Of a DNA stretch of 64,000 nt, positions 46,657 through 62,349 are shown in pieces. The stretch is from Tetradesmus obliquus (Eukaryota > Chlorophyta > Chlorophyceae > Sphaeropleales > Scenedesmaceae). The notes under the pieces were generated by a model. The model saw only the letters and a list, made by a program, of their open reading frames with translations. It had not been told where the DNA came from and ran no database searches. Location of the stretch: positions 4,712,001-4,776,000 of the forward strand of contig CP126193.1 of the NCBI GenBank assembly GCA_030272155.1, given 5' to 3'. Both the position numbers and the translations under genes were made by a program. Numbering within the stretch: position 1 is the stretch's first letter; each line of letters starts with the position of its first letter.

Positions 46657-48821
46657 ATGCAGTCCCTGCAGCGTGGGCCTCCAGTGGGCCTGCCATGCAG
46701 GATGCAGCGCAGCAGTCCCTCATACCGCTGTCTACCGCTACAAACGCTGACGCATTGCCCGTCTGCATCATTGCAGCGCTGCAGGCAGCACAGCAGGCAG
46801 CCGCACTTGCGCATAGCAGCAGCAAAGGACCAGCAGCCCAGCAAAGATGACCGTGACAGCCAGGGCAAGGCAGACTTTAGCGCTTACTGGTCATTGAAGT
46901 TTAGGGAGTTCTTCAGCAAGCGGAGGCAGTACCTAGATCTAGCGCGCAAGCGGCAGGAGCCGCCAGAGATCATCCAGAAGCTAGATGCGCAGATACAGCA
47001 GCAAGAGGACAAGCTCGAGCAGGAGCGCATGGCCAGGCGGTGAGCTGGCGTTACTGCTGATGGATGTTGCAGTGTTTTGCTGTTGCTGCCGTAGCACATC
47101 TGTCTTGGCTGGCATGATGGTGGCCAATAGCGGTTGCGGCCTTGCCTAGGCGCCTGGTCTGGAAGTCCTCGGCACGCACAGGCATGTAGCTTCACAGCTG
47201 CATCACAGCCTACGAGGCTTGTTTCACAATGAACGCATTGTGCATATCAGTGCTAGTTGCAGGTGCGTTGATTCAGCAAGCAGTCGTAATGAAGCTTTGC
47301 TGTGCCCTGCTGTGCTTGGCGCAGGAGACTGCGAGTAGAGCAGATGTCCAAGGACCCAGCGCTGCAGCAGCAAGCAATAGCACAGGACCAGCAGGTGCGA
47401 GCGAGCATATACCAGCAATCTTTTTGGTGCTGTCCACACTGTAGGCAGCCTTGAGCAGCGTTTGCGCAGCTGCAGCGCTGCGTACCAGCCAAATAGCCTG
47501 GTTGCACAGATGGGTCAGCTGATGCACTTGCCTGGGTTGTTCGGGGAGTGGCATTCAGCTGCAAGCCTCATAGAAAGCAGGGGTGGTAGCTAGCAGGTGC
47601 AGCTGAAAGATGGCTGTGTTGGCAATGGGGCGCTGTATGCTCACACCACAACCATGCAGCTCCTGCAACGGCTTTGGCTGCTGTACTGCTGGGCTTGATT
47701 CAGCATGTTCCGTTGCAGAATGCGCCAGTTTTGGCCACCACAGGCTGTGCAACATAGGTGATGCTGGGTGCTGGCATGCGCCAGATTCCTCACCAGCAAT
47801 GCATGCCTGACCCGCGGTGCTGCTGCCTGCCCCGCCACCCGCTTTTTGAACCACATCCTTCCCTGTTTCTGTCATCCCTGCTGCGCTACAGCTGCTGGGC
47901 GACATAGTGCGTGCGCGGGAGCAGCTGCAGCAGCCGCAGAACAAGCTGCTGCACCTCACGGTGTTCCAGCTGCGCTCGGTGCTGCGTGCTGTGCTGCTGC
48001 TGCCATTCACGCTGCCGGCAGCAGCAGCCGCGCGGTGGCAGGCGCTGTTTGCTTCGCAGAGCTATGAGCACTTCCTGCTGAGCGAGGGCGAGCGCGTGTG
48101 GGCCTTCAGGAACCGCACCGAGAACGAGCGCTGGTTCTGGGAGGTGTTTGCGATGGACAGGTGCGCTCGAGCATGGTGTAAAAGCAGCAGCATTCTCTGA
48201 GGCATTGCAAGTACACCAGACCCCATCTGCACAAGCGGTGTGCCTCTTGCCATCGCAGCAGCGGCTGCCGGGGTTGGCAGCGGTGGATTAGGACAAAGCA
48301 GCAGCAGCAGTAGTAATAGCGCAGCAGCAGCAACCTGACATGTAGTGTCCCGGCAGGCTGGAAATGGAGCTGCAGCATGCACGTGCCTGTTTATTGCTGC
48401 CCAGCAGCGTCATGGCTGCACACAGGTTGCTGGTTGATACTAGTACGTGTGACACAAGAAATCAACAGCTTACAACCGCTGCAGCTGTGCAAGCGCGGCA
48501 TTTCTGTATTGTCATTGACGTTAGATGCAGCTCTGGGTCTTGAAGCCTTTCGTACTGTCCACTAACAAGGACGTTCTCTCGGCTATGTGTGGCTGCCGCA
48601 GGTTCTTCGTGCCTATCGCTTGGGCCATCTGCTATCAGATGGTTGTGCCTGACAACCTGATCTGGAGTGTGCTGGTGCCCTTTGCACTCATCAGTTGGCA
48701 GCGCGGTGCACTGCCAACACCAGCCAACCTGGAGTGGTGGCTGATCATGTTCTTTGGGCTCTACTGGAAATGCTGGGATCAAGTGTGCGGCATCCTGGCA
48801 TTCTTCTTCAAGTGGTGGTGA
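46657..48821 (+). CDS. Plastid-targeted membrane protein, uncharacterised
   Basis: Exons: 46657-47039, 47325-47394, 47892-48160, 48602-48821; phase closes, giving 313 residues. Residues 1-55 (MQSLQRGPPVGLPCRMQRSS, then His/Arg/Ser-rich) look like a chloroplast transit peptide. Residues 65-150 form a charged helical or coiled-coil region (KFREFFSKRRQYLDLARKRQ, KLDAQIQQQEDKLEQERMAR). Residues 160-240 include one weakly hydrophobic stretch (LRAVLLLPFTLPAAAA) and a conserved-looking FRNRTENERWFWEVFAMDR. The last exon is very hydrophobic, with two or three membrane spans (PIAWAICYQM, IWSVLVPFALISW, WWLIMFFGLYWKC) and the end FFFKWW. Probably a thylakoid or envelope protein. I cannot name it; it has the look of proteins conserved only in the green lineage. 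Confidence 0.82.
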
Positions 48822-49677
48822 TGTTGAGCAGGTGCCAGAGTTGTTGTATGGGCATGGTGGACAAGACGTGCTTGTTCAAATGCAGCTGCTCAGCGGCTGG
48901 ATGTGAGGGTGCCAGGCTAGCACTTGGTAAACTTCTGTCTGCAGGCTTGGTTACCCTTAATCTGGCCTATTTTCGTGCTGTGGCAGCATGGCGCAATCCA
49001 CAACCAGCAGACGGGACGAACGATTGAGCCTGCTTTGGGCTTTCGGTTTGTCACCTGCTTTCCCCACCTGCAGCCGGGCCGTACTGTTACGCCGGATGCG
49101 GCTGGTTGTTTGTGAAGCTTGAAGCGCTCAATCTAACAACTGGTATGCATTGAATCCAAGTTTGCAGCAGGCGACGGCGCCGCAGCTGATAACAGCTGCA
49201 TTCCCGGGCCTGCGTGCCTGCTCCAGGTGCCACCTGGTGACGACCGTCTGGAGTTACTCAAATGTCTTGGACTCATCTCGACGTTTAGCAGCCATTGAGC
49301 TGCTGTGTATCTGTTGTTGAAATTTTAACGGCGTTTATTCCTCACCTTTTCGTTGTGCAACACCCCGCACGTCCGAGACGTGGTGATTGCCGACAATCAA
49401 GGTGCCAAGGCACACGTATTTACAAGCACAGTAGCGCTTGTATATGTTTTACAGCGGTCGTGCTCTCCTGCACTGCAGCACTTTGAGTCACAATTGTCAC
49501 AGAAGCCTAGCCGCAGGGAGCCGTTGGCAGCCTTATCTGTAGGCCTGCTGTGCAGCCAAGTTCTTTGCTTACGTATCTTCTCCGTTAGTCCGTGCGTTCG
49601 TCCCTTTACCAACACAACAGGGCTGCCAGTTTGAGCCGAAGTGGTTTGTTTGCAGGCTCAAGTCACTGATTGCAATC
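48822..49677. other. Intergenic and likely 5' part of the KCS gene
   Basis: A good acceptor (GTTTGTTTGCAG ending at 49655) precedes an in-frame extension LKSLIAI just before the KCS Met, so one or more upstream KCS exons may lie here. I could not find one that joins in phase and encodes membrane helices. Confidence 0.4.
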
Positions 49678-52600
49678 ATGCATCTAATTGACTTCTACAA
49701 CTTCAAGCCTCCGGCGGAACTGCTCGTCAACCGTGATGAGAGCCAGGCGATGCGGGTGAACGCGGCCAAGACGAGTCTGGTGAGAGCGCGTTGGTGGGGA
49801 ACAACCGGACCTGCAACAGCCTCAATATAAATTCTATGTGCATGTAACTGCTTGCCATGTGCAGCTCCGCACAGCAGCCATCAGCGCTGGTGCAAACAGT
49901 GCTGCAGTAGCCTGAGGGCGCCAAGCAGCAGCTCTGTTCCAGCTGGCAGTCCGCATCTGTGTCCTTGGCAGCTTGCGTTATTGTATGTCAGTACCATGCT
50001 CAGCTTGTGATGCCAGCAGCAGCTGGTGCATTGACTGTCCAGCACTGGCAGAAGCAACCAGCAGGAGGGGCAAGCAGCGGTTGGTGCAGCTGGCACAACC
50101 GCCACTCATCAGCACTGCAATCAGCACCCGTTTCAAGCACGTCATTAGCAGTCTTACTTACTTTTGGACTTGTGGCTGCCATGGCGTGTGCAACATACTC
50201 TGTTTCCTGAAGTGCTGACCGGACAATGTTAGCAACTGCCACAACCACCTTGTCTGTGATGCCCAATTGTCATCCTTGCGCTTGCAGGAATTCAGGCGAA
50301 ACGCGTTTAACACAGACAGCGTGGATGAGGCCCTTGATCTGCTGGATTTCTGCTACAAGATTGTCAGTCGCAGCGGGCTCAGCGAGAATGGCACATACCT
50401 GCCCAAGGCCATCCACCCCAAGTACAGCTGTGTGCACGTAAGCACCATACGCAGTGGCAGCAGCAGCAACACAACGTGTATCAAGCAGCAGCTGAAGGCT
50501 GCAGGAATAGCAAGCTATTGCTGCATGAGTCGGACTGAACAGCAGCATGTGTGGGCAGTGAGCAGGACTGGTGTGGTGTGCACATGCTGGCACTTTGTCA
50601 GCTGAGATGATGGTTTGCTTGCTATGGTATGGCCATCAACTTGTCCCAGGCTGCTTTGTAGCTGGTGCCAGCTGCTCCATGCTCCTGCTCTTATGCATCA
50701 CGCTGCTTCACCTGCTGCTTGCAGCCCAAGACCAGCATTGATGATGCCATGGAGGAGGCGCGCATGGTCATGTGCGGCGCCATTGAAGGACTGCTGAAGA
50801 AGCAGGGTGCGCACCCGCCTGCACAGCGCGGCAGCTAAAGCACACAGTAGCTTTGCAGGCAGACTCAAGTATTAGACCAGCCAAACTACCCTGCAACTGA
50901 GGACAATTTGAGGATAGCTGTGGTAAGCAAAACATCAGGAAGCAGATGTTGCAGTGGAGATGTCACCCGCTTGTTCCTGCAAGCACCTCACCAACTGCTG
51001 TGTTGCTGGGCGGGCTGCTGTGCTTGCTGCTGTTGTCGTTGACAATGATGGGCATGCTTGCTGTGTGCTGCTGCTGCAGGTCTGGCTGCCAAGGACGTGG
51101 ACATCCTCGTGACCACATGCAGCATCTTCTGCCCCACGCCCAGCCTGGCCTCCATGGTGGTGAACCACTTTGGCATGCGGCCGGATGTGCAGAGCTACCA
51201 CCTGGGTGGTATGGGATGCTCCAACGGCGTGGTGGCAGTCAACCTGGTCAAGGACCTGCTCAGGGTGAGTGAGGAAGCAACAACAGAAGGTTCAGCAGTC
51301 GCAACAAGATCAGCTGCTGCTAGGTGTCTGTCAAGCAAAAGACTGCTGGTGACAGCAGCATAACAGCAGCAACAGCAACAGCAGCTCATGTGCCGACTCT
51401 CATGTGGATGGGTTGTTAACACTATGCTGGCCTGCATGTTGCACCCCTGCTGCCCGCAGTCCCGGCCCAACTGCAACGCCATTCTGCTGACCACTGAGAT
51501 CACCACACCAGCCTACTACAAGGGCAAGGACAAGCACAGGCAGGTCACCAACATGATCTTCCGCACGGGCGCCAGCGCGGTGCTGTTCAGCAACAAGCGG
51601 CCCATGCTGCGGCGCGCCAAGTATGTGCTGGACACCAACTACCGTGTGCACCTGGCCGCGCGCGACCCTGCCTACAAGTGCATCTGGTATGGGCCGGATG
51701 CGGAGGGCAACAACGGTGAGTGGTTGTTGGCTGTCCTACAGTGCAATCGTGTGGCTAAATGCTTATCCTGACACAACTCAGCACACAGCTGTCCTGCAAG
51801 GTGATATGGTTTGTCTGTGTGCGCTTGTCAGGGCAGAGGCGACTGTGTCCTGCAAGTGCTGGCGCACTCAACCTTTGGACGATGTTTCAATGCTGGATTT
51901 GTGTTGCTTGCAGGCATCTACCTGGGCAAGGATGTGGTGAACGAGGCCAGCAAGTCGCTCAGGTGAGGCAGCAGCCTGGCACGTGATCAACAGAACGTGC
52001 TTGCGCACATACAACAGAGTCCTGTAGTATTTCCAACGGCTGGGATGAGCGCAGCTGATGGCGTAGGCCCAGGCACGCCATTGCACTGGCTGCAGGAAAG
52101 TATTGAGATGCTGCTGCTGTTGCTGAACTCTGCTTCAACTGGTGCAGCGTGCCAGCAGCACTGTAACCCAGCTAGAAACAAAGCAGGGCTGTTGAAGTTC
52201 AAGCACGCATGCAGCATGTGTGTGATATGAAGGCTTTTGGGCCAGGATCGCCTCTTAAGATGGGCTGCACGTGGCCAATCATCACAAAAGTTGACCCCAG
52301 TGCACCTTTACTGCGCGCTTTCTTACAATTCACAGTATGGCGATGCACAAGGTGGCTCCCAGCATCCTGAAACCCAGCCAGATTGCAGCTTACGCAGCCA
52401 CGGAGGTGCAGCGCAAGCTGCTGGGGCGCAAGGTGCCTGCCTACAAGCCTGTTTTCACGGAGTGCCTGGACCACTTCCTGATCCACGCAGGTGAGCCTGC
52501 CAGCAGCGTGCTAGTGTGGCCCCAGCATACGCCAACCTTGGAGGAACAATCTAGCGTGTGCAATGCATTGCTTTGCACAGCTTAAGGGGCGTCCTGCAGG

Positions 52601-53873
52601 CAGTGTGCTATCTGTGGTGGCGTAGTTCAAGCAGTCTCTGCTCAGCTTGATGCTTGTCCTGCAAGCAGCGGGCTCTTTCCAACCCAGCAGTGGCACATGA
52701 TGCACAGCACATGGCATGCCAAGCATTTGCTACTTTAACTGTTTTGGCAACCTAATACTCTCAGCATACCAATAATTAGTACCTGTTGTTACGCAATTGC
52801 AGGCGGCGCCAAGGTGCTGGACGGCATTGGCAAGGAGCTGCAGCTGGACGAGGCAGCCATGGAGCCCAGCCGCATGGTGCTGCACGACTACGGCAACGTG
52901 TCCAGCAGCACCACCTGGTACACGCTGGGATACGTGGAGAGCGTGCGCGGCGCAAAGAAGGGTGCGTGGCGCGCAGCTGATAGGCCCTAAAGGTCTCAGT
53001 AAGCAGTTGCATGGAGAAGTGCCGCAGCTGTTGGCTGTGGAAGCTGGCTGAACATGACAAGTTGCGAGTGGCTGTGATGTGATGCTGAGGAGCTTGTTCC
53101 AGCAGCAGAGGCCGTGCTGCACGCTTTGCAGGGTTGAGCTACAGCTGCACATATGCCAACTGACATGGTTGTCGTGTGTATGCATGTTGTTGCAGGTGAC
53201 CGCCTCCTGCAGATTGGTGTGGGCAGCGGAATCAAGTGCGGCGTCAACGTGTGGCGGGCGGTGCGCGACATCCACGACGTGCAGGATGCCTGGGTGAGTA
53301 CAGCAGTCGATGATATGCTGAGGCAGCATCAGCCGCAAGTGCTGACTTATGGTGTGTGTGCCCTGGTGCCTGAGGTTCAAGGGGCCTGCCCCAACTTCAC
53401 CTGGCTTGCACATGCTGAGCTCTTCCCTTGCTAGACTGCACATGTTTGAGTTAGCAAGGGCCCTCATATCAAGCTACAAGGTCGGAGGGGTAGGGAGGTG
53501 CATTTGCCCTCTTGCGCCCAAGGCCGTCTGTGTCATGCGAGCTGCACTGATCCACTTCTTTTGTGCTGTGCTGCGGCATTTCGCGCTGCCTGTGCAGGCC
53601 CACCGCGGGACAGATCCCAGCGTGCTGGCCCTCAGGCGCGGCCACAGCAGCTGGGTGTCCAGCCTGCTGCGCCTGGCACTGCTGCTGCTGCTGGCGGCAC
53701 TGGCCTTCCAGTATGCTCTGGGCGCGGGTCTGCTGAAGCAGTACGAGCCTGCGCTGCAGCCGGTGGTGCAGCAGCTGCAGCCCCTGCTGGACGTGCTGCA
53801 GCCAGTGACAGAGGCAGTGGAGCCGTTTGTGCAGCAGGCAGCAGCAAAGGTGCAGGGCCTGATTGGGGCGTGA
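49678..53873 (+). CDS. KCS: 3-ketoacyl-CoA synthase (FAE1/KCS family)
   Basis: Condenses malonyl-CoA with long-chain acyl-CoA in the ER to elongate fatty acids. Exons: 49678-49779, 50288-50437, 50725-50806, 51080-51264, 51460-51715, 51914-51962, 52336-52490, 52803-52961, 53196-53293, 53598-53873; phase closes, giving 503 residues. The FAE1 triad is intact: Cys158 in HLGGMGCSNG, His325 in FLIHAGG, Asn358 in HDYGNVSSSTTWY. Spacing is 167 and 33, against 168 and 33 in Arabidopsis FAE1. Cys158 lies about 65 residues earlier than in FAE1, and the two N-terminal membrane helices are missing from this model. Either upstream exons are unplaced (in-frame LKSLIAI continues upstream to 49656) or the N-terminus is truly short. 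Unusually, the last exon adds about 90 residues with a membrane helix (LLRLALLLLLAALAFQYAL) and an amphipathic tail. Confidence 0.95.
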
Positions 53874-55825
53874 GGTGTGTCTGAGCGGTGAGCCCTGCTA
53901 TCGGCGTGTGATGGCCAGGTGGTTGCAGAGATGCTGTCAGGCTGGTTGTGTTCAGAATGTGCAGAGTTGTGCAAGCGGCATTGTGCTGGATGAGGGTGTG
54001 TGTGGGATGATGGGTTTGTGTGTGTACGTCAGAGGCCCAGTGCTGATTTTGCTATGAAATACACCTTCTGTTGACCTGATATACTGCTCTTTTTATTATT
54101 GCTTTAGCGGCAATGCACCCTGCATGGGTGGTTTTGAGCTGCAGGATGCAACAGGGGGTTGGGGCTGCAGCAGTGATGCTGCCATTGGCACTGTGCTGCA
54201 CCAGGGTGTGCAAGCTGCAGTCACATTGTGGGCGAGGGTACTGTGCACTAGTCCGCGGTGTCGCCCATGCACTGCTGTTGGTGGCTCCAATGCGTTGCAG
54301 CAGCAGTTCTAAGGGAGCACAGGACTGGTAGAGCATGCACCAGCACAGCCCATGCTCGCTACGAGGTGGTCATGCGTTGGGTCCAAGCAGTTCATTGTCT
54401 TTGCTGTGGGTGTGGCATATTTTGTTGTATAGACAGGGTGTGCATGTTTGCAGCTGTGAGGGTATGAGGTGACTGGCTCACAGCAGTGTGTGCCTACAAA
54501 ATACTCAGCAGAGATGCTGAAATAACATTCGGCAACAGGGCGCCACTTGCAGGTCCAGTCTGTACGCAGCCATTGGTGCCAAGTTGACCTTGGCTGATAT
54601 CATGTGTTCTGTTCTGCAAGCCATACCAGCATTTCATTGCAAATGCAAGACATACAGCAGCAGACACCCTGATGTTTGTTGCGTGCACCAGCATACAATG
54701 AGTGACACACTTGAGCAACTGGTGCTCAAGTCAGGTCCAATGATTGGGAGTGACTGTGATGTCACTGGGCTTCCTGCAGGTGCACAACAGCTGCGTGCAT
54801 GATGCCGCATACTTGGCTTGAGGTGATCGTGATCCTTGCATGTCTGCATTGTGTCATAAACACTCTTCTTGTGCTATGGTGGTTGGCATGTTGAGGAGTG
54901 CAGGTTAATCCACGGCATGCCTTTGACAGAGCAATCACTTTCTTGAGCAAGGGATGCACAGCACGGTTGCTCAATTGTTTGCAGATTGCAATGGTAACTA
55001 TCGTCAGTTTTGGCCAGGCTTGCAGAAAGTTCTTTCAAGCCGGCTTTCATGGCATTTGAAGCATGGTCAAACCCTTGTTCGTGTGTAGGAAGTTCTTGCT
55101 GATTGTCCCTTTCTCCAGCCAGCAAAACCACCACAGAGCGCGCTGGCCAGAACGTACCCTTTGTTGCCTGTCAAAAATGTAATCAGTCAGCACCACATCT
55201 CACCAGTTTGGGGGCGGTTTAGTTGAAGCTGAGACACCCTGTTCATCTGTACGGGGGGATAGCGATGAGCGGAGACGGCCGTGGGTGTGCTTAGGGGGGG
55301 GGGTAAGCGGGAAGCTAAGTTGTCAATGGCAGTTTTGTCACTCTGGCACACTGAGAAATGTGCCACCCAGTGGGAAAGCCTACCAAGCTAAGGAGGGGGG
55401 GTCAGCGGCAAGCGAATTTTACCAGCATCTAGGCAGCAGCTGACCCCCGGTAGGCGGTTGTCACCCCTCCACAGATGAACAGGGTGTCTCAGCTTCAACT
55501 AAACCGCCCCCTTAACCCTGCTGCTGGTGACACCTGATTCCACAGTGACAGTATGTGCACGGTATGTGGCACTCATACGAGTCCCAGCTGTCCAGTCTGT
55601 GATCTTGAAAGGCAGTTGGTTTGCGCGCTGAGTATATGATCTACTCAATCGTGGCACCACGAACAGTTTAAAGGAATCCCCAGGTCGCACAGCAGTATCC
55701 GCTGAGGTAGATCGCAGCTAGCAGCTCGGATGATGCGTATAGCATCATCATAGATTTAACGAAGGTGCTTGCAGGCCGGCCCTGCCTGGACAAGGCAACG
55801 GAAGCAGTAGTAGCAGTGGCCCGCC
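53874..55825. other. Intergenic between KCS and PECT1
   Basis: No gene is supported. Contains the foldback element at 55210-55511; the right end is the PECT1 promoter side. Confidence 0.5.
55210..55511. mobile_element. MITE-like foldback element with perfect 41-bp inverted ends
   Basis: Bases 55210-55250 are the exact reverse complement of 55471-55511 (outer end GGGGGCGGTTTAGTTGAAGC). The 220-bp interior has G-rich runs and no coding potential. The element is 302 bp. I see no target-site duplication longer than two or three bases. Perfect ends suggest recent insertion, or gene-conversion upkeep. The end sequence differs from that of the element at 17530, so it is a different family. Confidence 0.8.
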
Positions 55826-60734
<4,909 letters not shown>

Positions 60735-62349
60735 GGAGTGCTGTGAGCCATCATCATGCTCTTGATGATGATCCATTAGACCAACAGGAAGTGCGAGGCA
60801 GAAATGTGTTCTGTAGGCATGCCACAGCTGCGCAGCTGTGTGTGAGGAAGTGCCGGGTGCATGGATTGGGTGAGAGGCAGGTGTTAGTGTTGTCAGCCAA
60901 CTGTCCTGCAAGCAGCTCCGCACACTGCGTGCTTGCAATTTGTTATATATATGTGCTTACTGGTGGCTTGGGTTCCAGCATGTTGACAGGCACCAATTGC
61001 AGCAAGGTGTGCAGGAATTGGTGTAATCAGAAGTGTGGCGTAAGTGCCGCAACCTGGGTTCTGCTTCCGAATGCGCGGCATGTGCTGCATGCACTTCCTG
61101 CTGCTCACAAACAGCGCAATGAAAGGCCTGATACTGCAGTGCATTTTTGACGGTGCTGCATATTGTGTTTTTGTATGTGCATCTCCGCACAGGCATCTAC
61201 ATGCAACTGGTTATTGCCAGCGGGTTCTAATTTGCTGGTTCAGGTTTCAGGCCATTGCAGTGACGGCTGGCCGAAGTCCTGTTGAGTGCATGTTGTGCTA
61301 GGAGCATGGTGCATTGTTTCCAGTGGCACTGGTGTGAGTGAACTGCGCAGTGCGTGTTGTCACAGCAGGGTGACGGCAAGGTGCATCATTCTCCAGTCTG
61401 CTGTCTGCTGGGTGTCATTGTAGGCCAGGACGTCCGTGCACCACGGCATCACAACTTCCTGTTGGTCTGTGCTAGTAGCAGCAGCTCAGGCTGCCGTTGT
61501 GGTTGAAAGTGACAGGGCATGGCTTGTACAGCATGGAGCACAGTCATGCATGACATCCAAATTGCTTTGTAATGAGCCTTCAAAGAAGTCCTTGGCACAG
61601 CCCTCAGTGCCTGGTGCTGTAGCAGCAGCGTGTGACATGCAGTGCAGTGTTGGAGCCGCCATGACAGGCCATCCTCGCTGTGCGTGGTTTATGTCTGTCA
61701 ACTTGACGCCTGCTTGAACGCTGTGCTGCTGTCAGCATCATCTTTTTTTTGTTTTGTTACCAGGGGGTCAGCATCATCAGACTGCTAGACTGAGCCTCAG
61801 TCGGCATGACACCTGATGTTACAGAAATAAACTCAGATCCACAAAGAGCTGGGACACCGCAGTCCATGCAGGCTGCCCCTGGCAGCTTGCAGGAACATTG
61901 GTACCAAATGGGCAAGGTTCCTCAAAGTGGTGCGACACACCACATACGCACATAAACAGCTGTTTGTGAGCAAAACAGGTCAAAAGGTCAAACACAACAG
62001 CACAGGTGCCAGAAAGTAAACAGAATTTTGACATTCAGGACAAACCCCTTATGCCGCTGTCCCTGCTGATGCTGATGACAATTCTGGTGAAACTATGTAT
62101 CGGACACACTTATGGCAGTCACCACTCAACCCAAGACTTTGTTAGAAACGCCGTTCAGGTACCCTGGAATTATTGTCAAAGCAGAAAATGCAAGGCAGCC
62201 ACAGCAGCGCTGCTGTGGCATGCGCGACATGTGCCAGCCCAACCACTTGAGGTCATTCAAAGCCAGCTGTGGGACCCCGGGCAAAGTGGTGCACAGCACA
62301 GCACCGGGTTGAGCATCTACTATGCACCACAGCTGCCCCTGCAGGCCTG
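60735..62349. other. Convergent 3' flanks, no gene supported
   Basis: The left part is the PECT1 3' UTR, with a candidate TGTAA at 61022-61026. The right part is the 3' flank of the minus-strand gene, with a candidate signal (TTACA on the plus strand) at 61819-61823. Frames here lack motifs. Confidence 0.5.
61022..61026 (+). terminator. Candidate TGTAA polyadenylation signal for PECT1
   Basis: The algal-type signal lies 288 bp after the PECT1 stop. Another TGTAA overlaps the stop codon itself and is less likely to be used. Confidence 0.35.

Noticed and set aside
52730-53467. 245-codon minus frame over the KCS 3' part
   Set aside because: Antisense shadow of KCS exons whose active-site motifs are on the plus strand.
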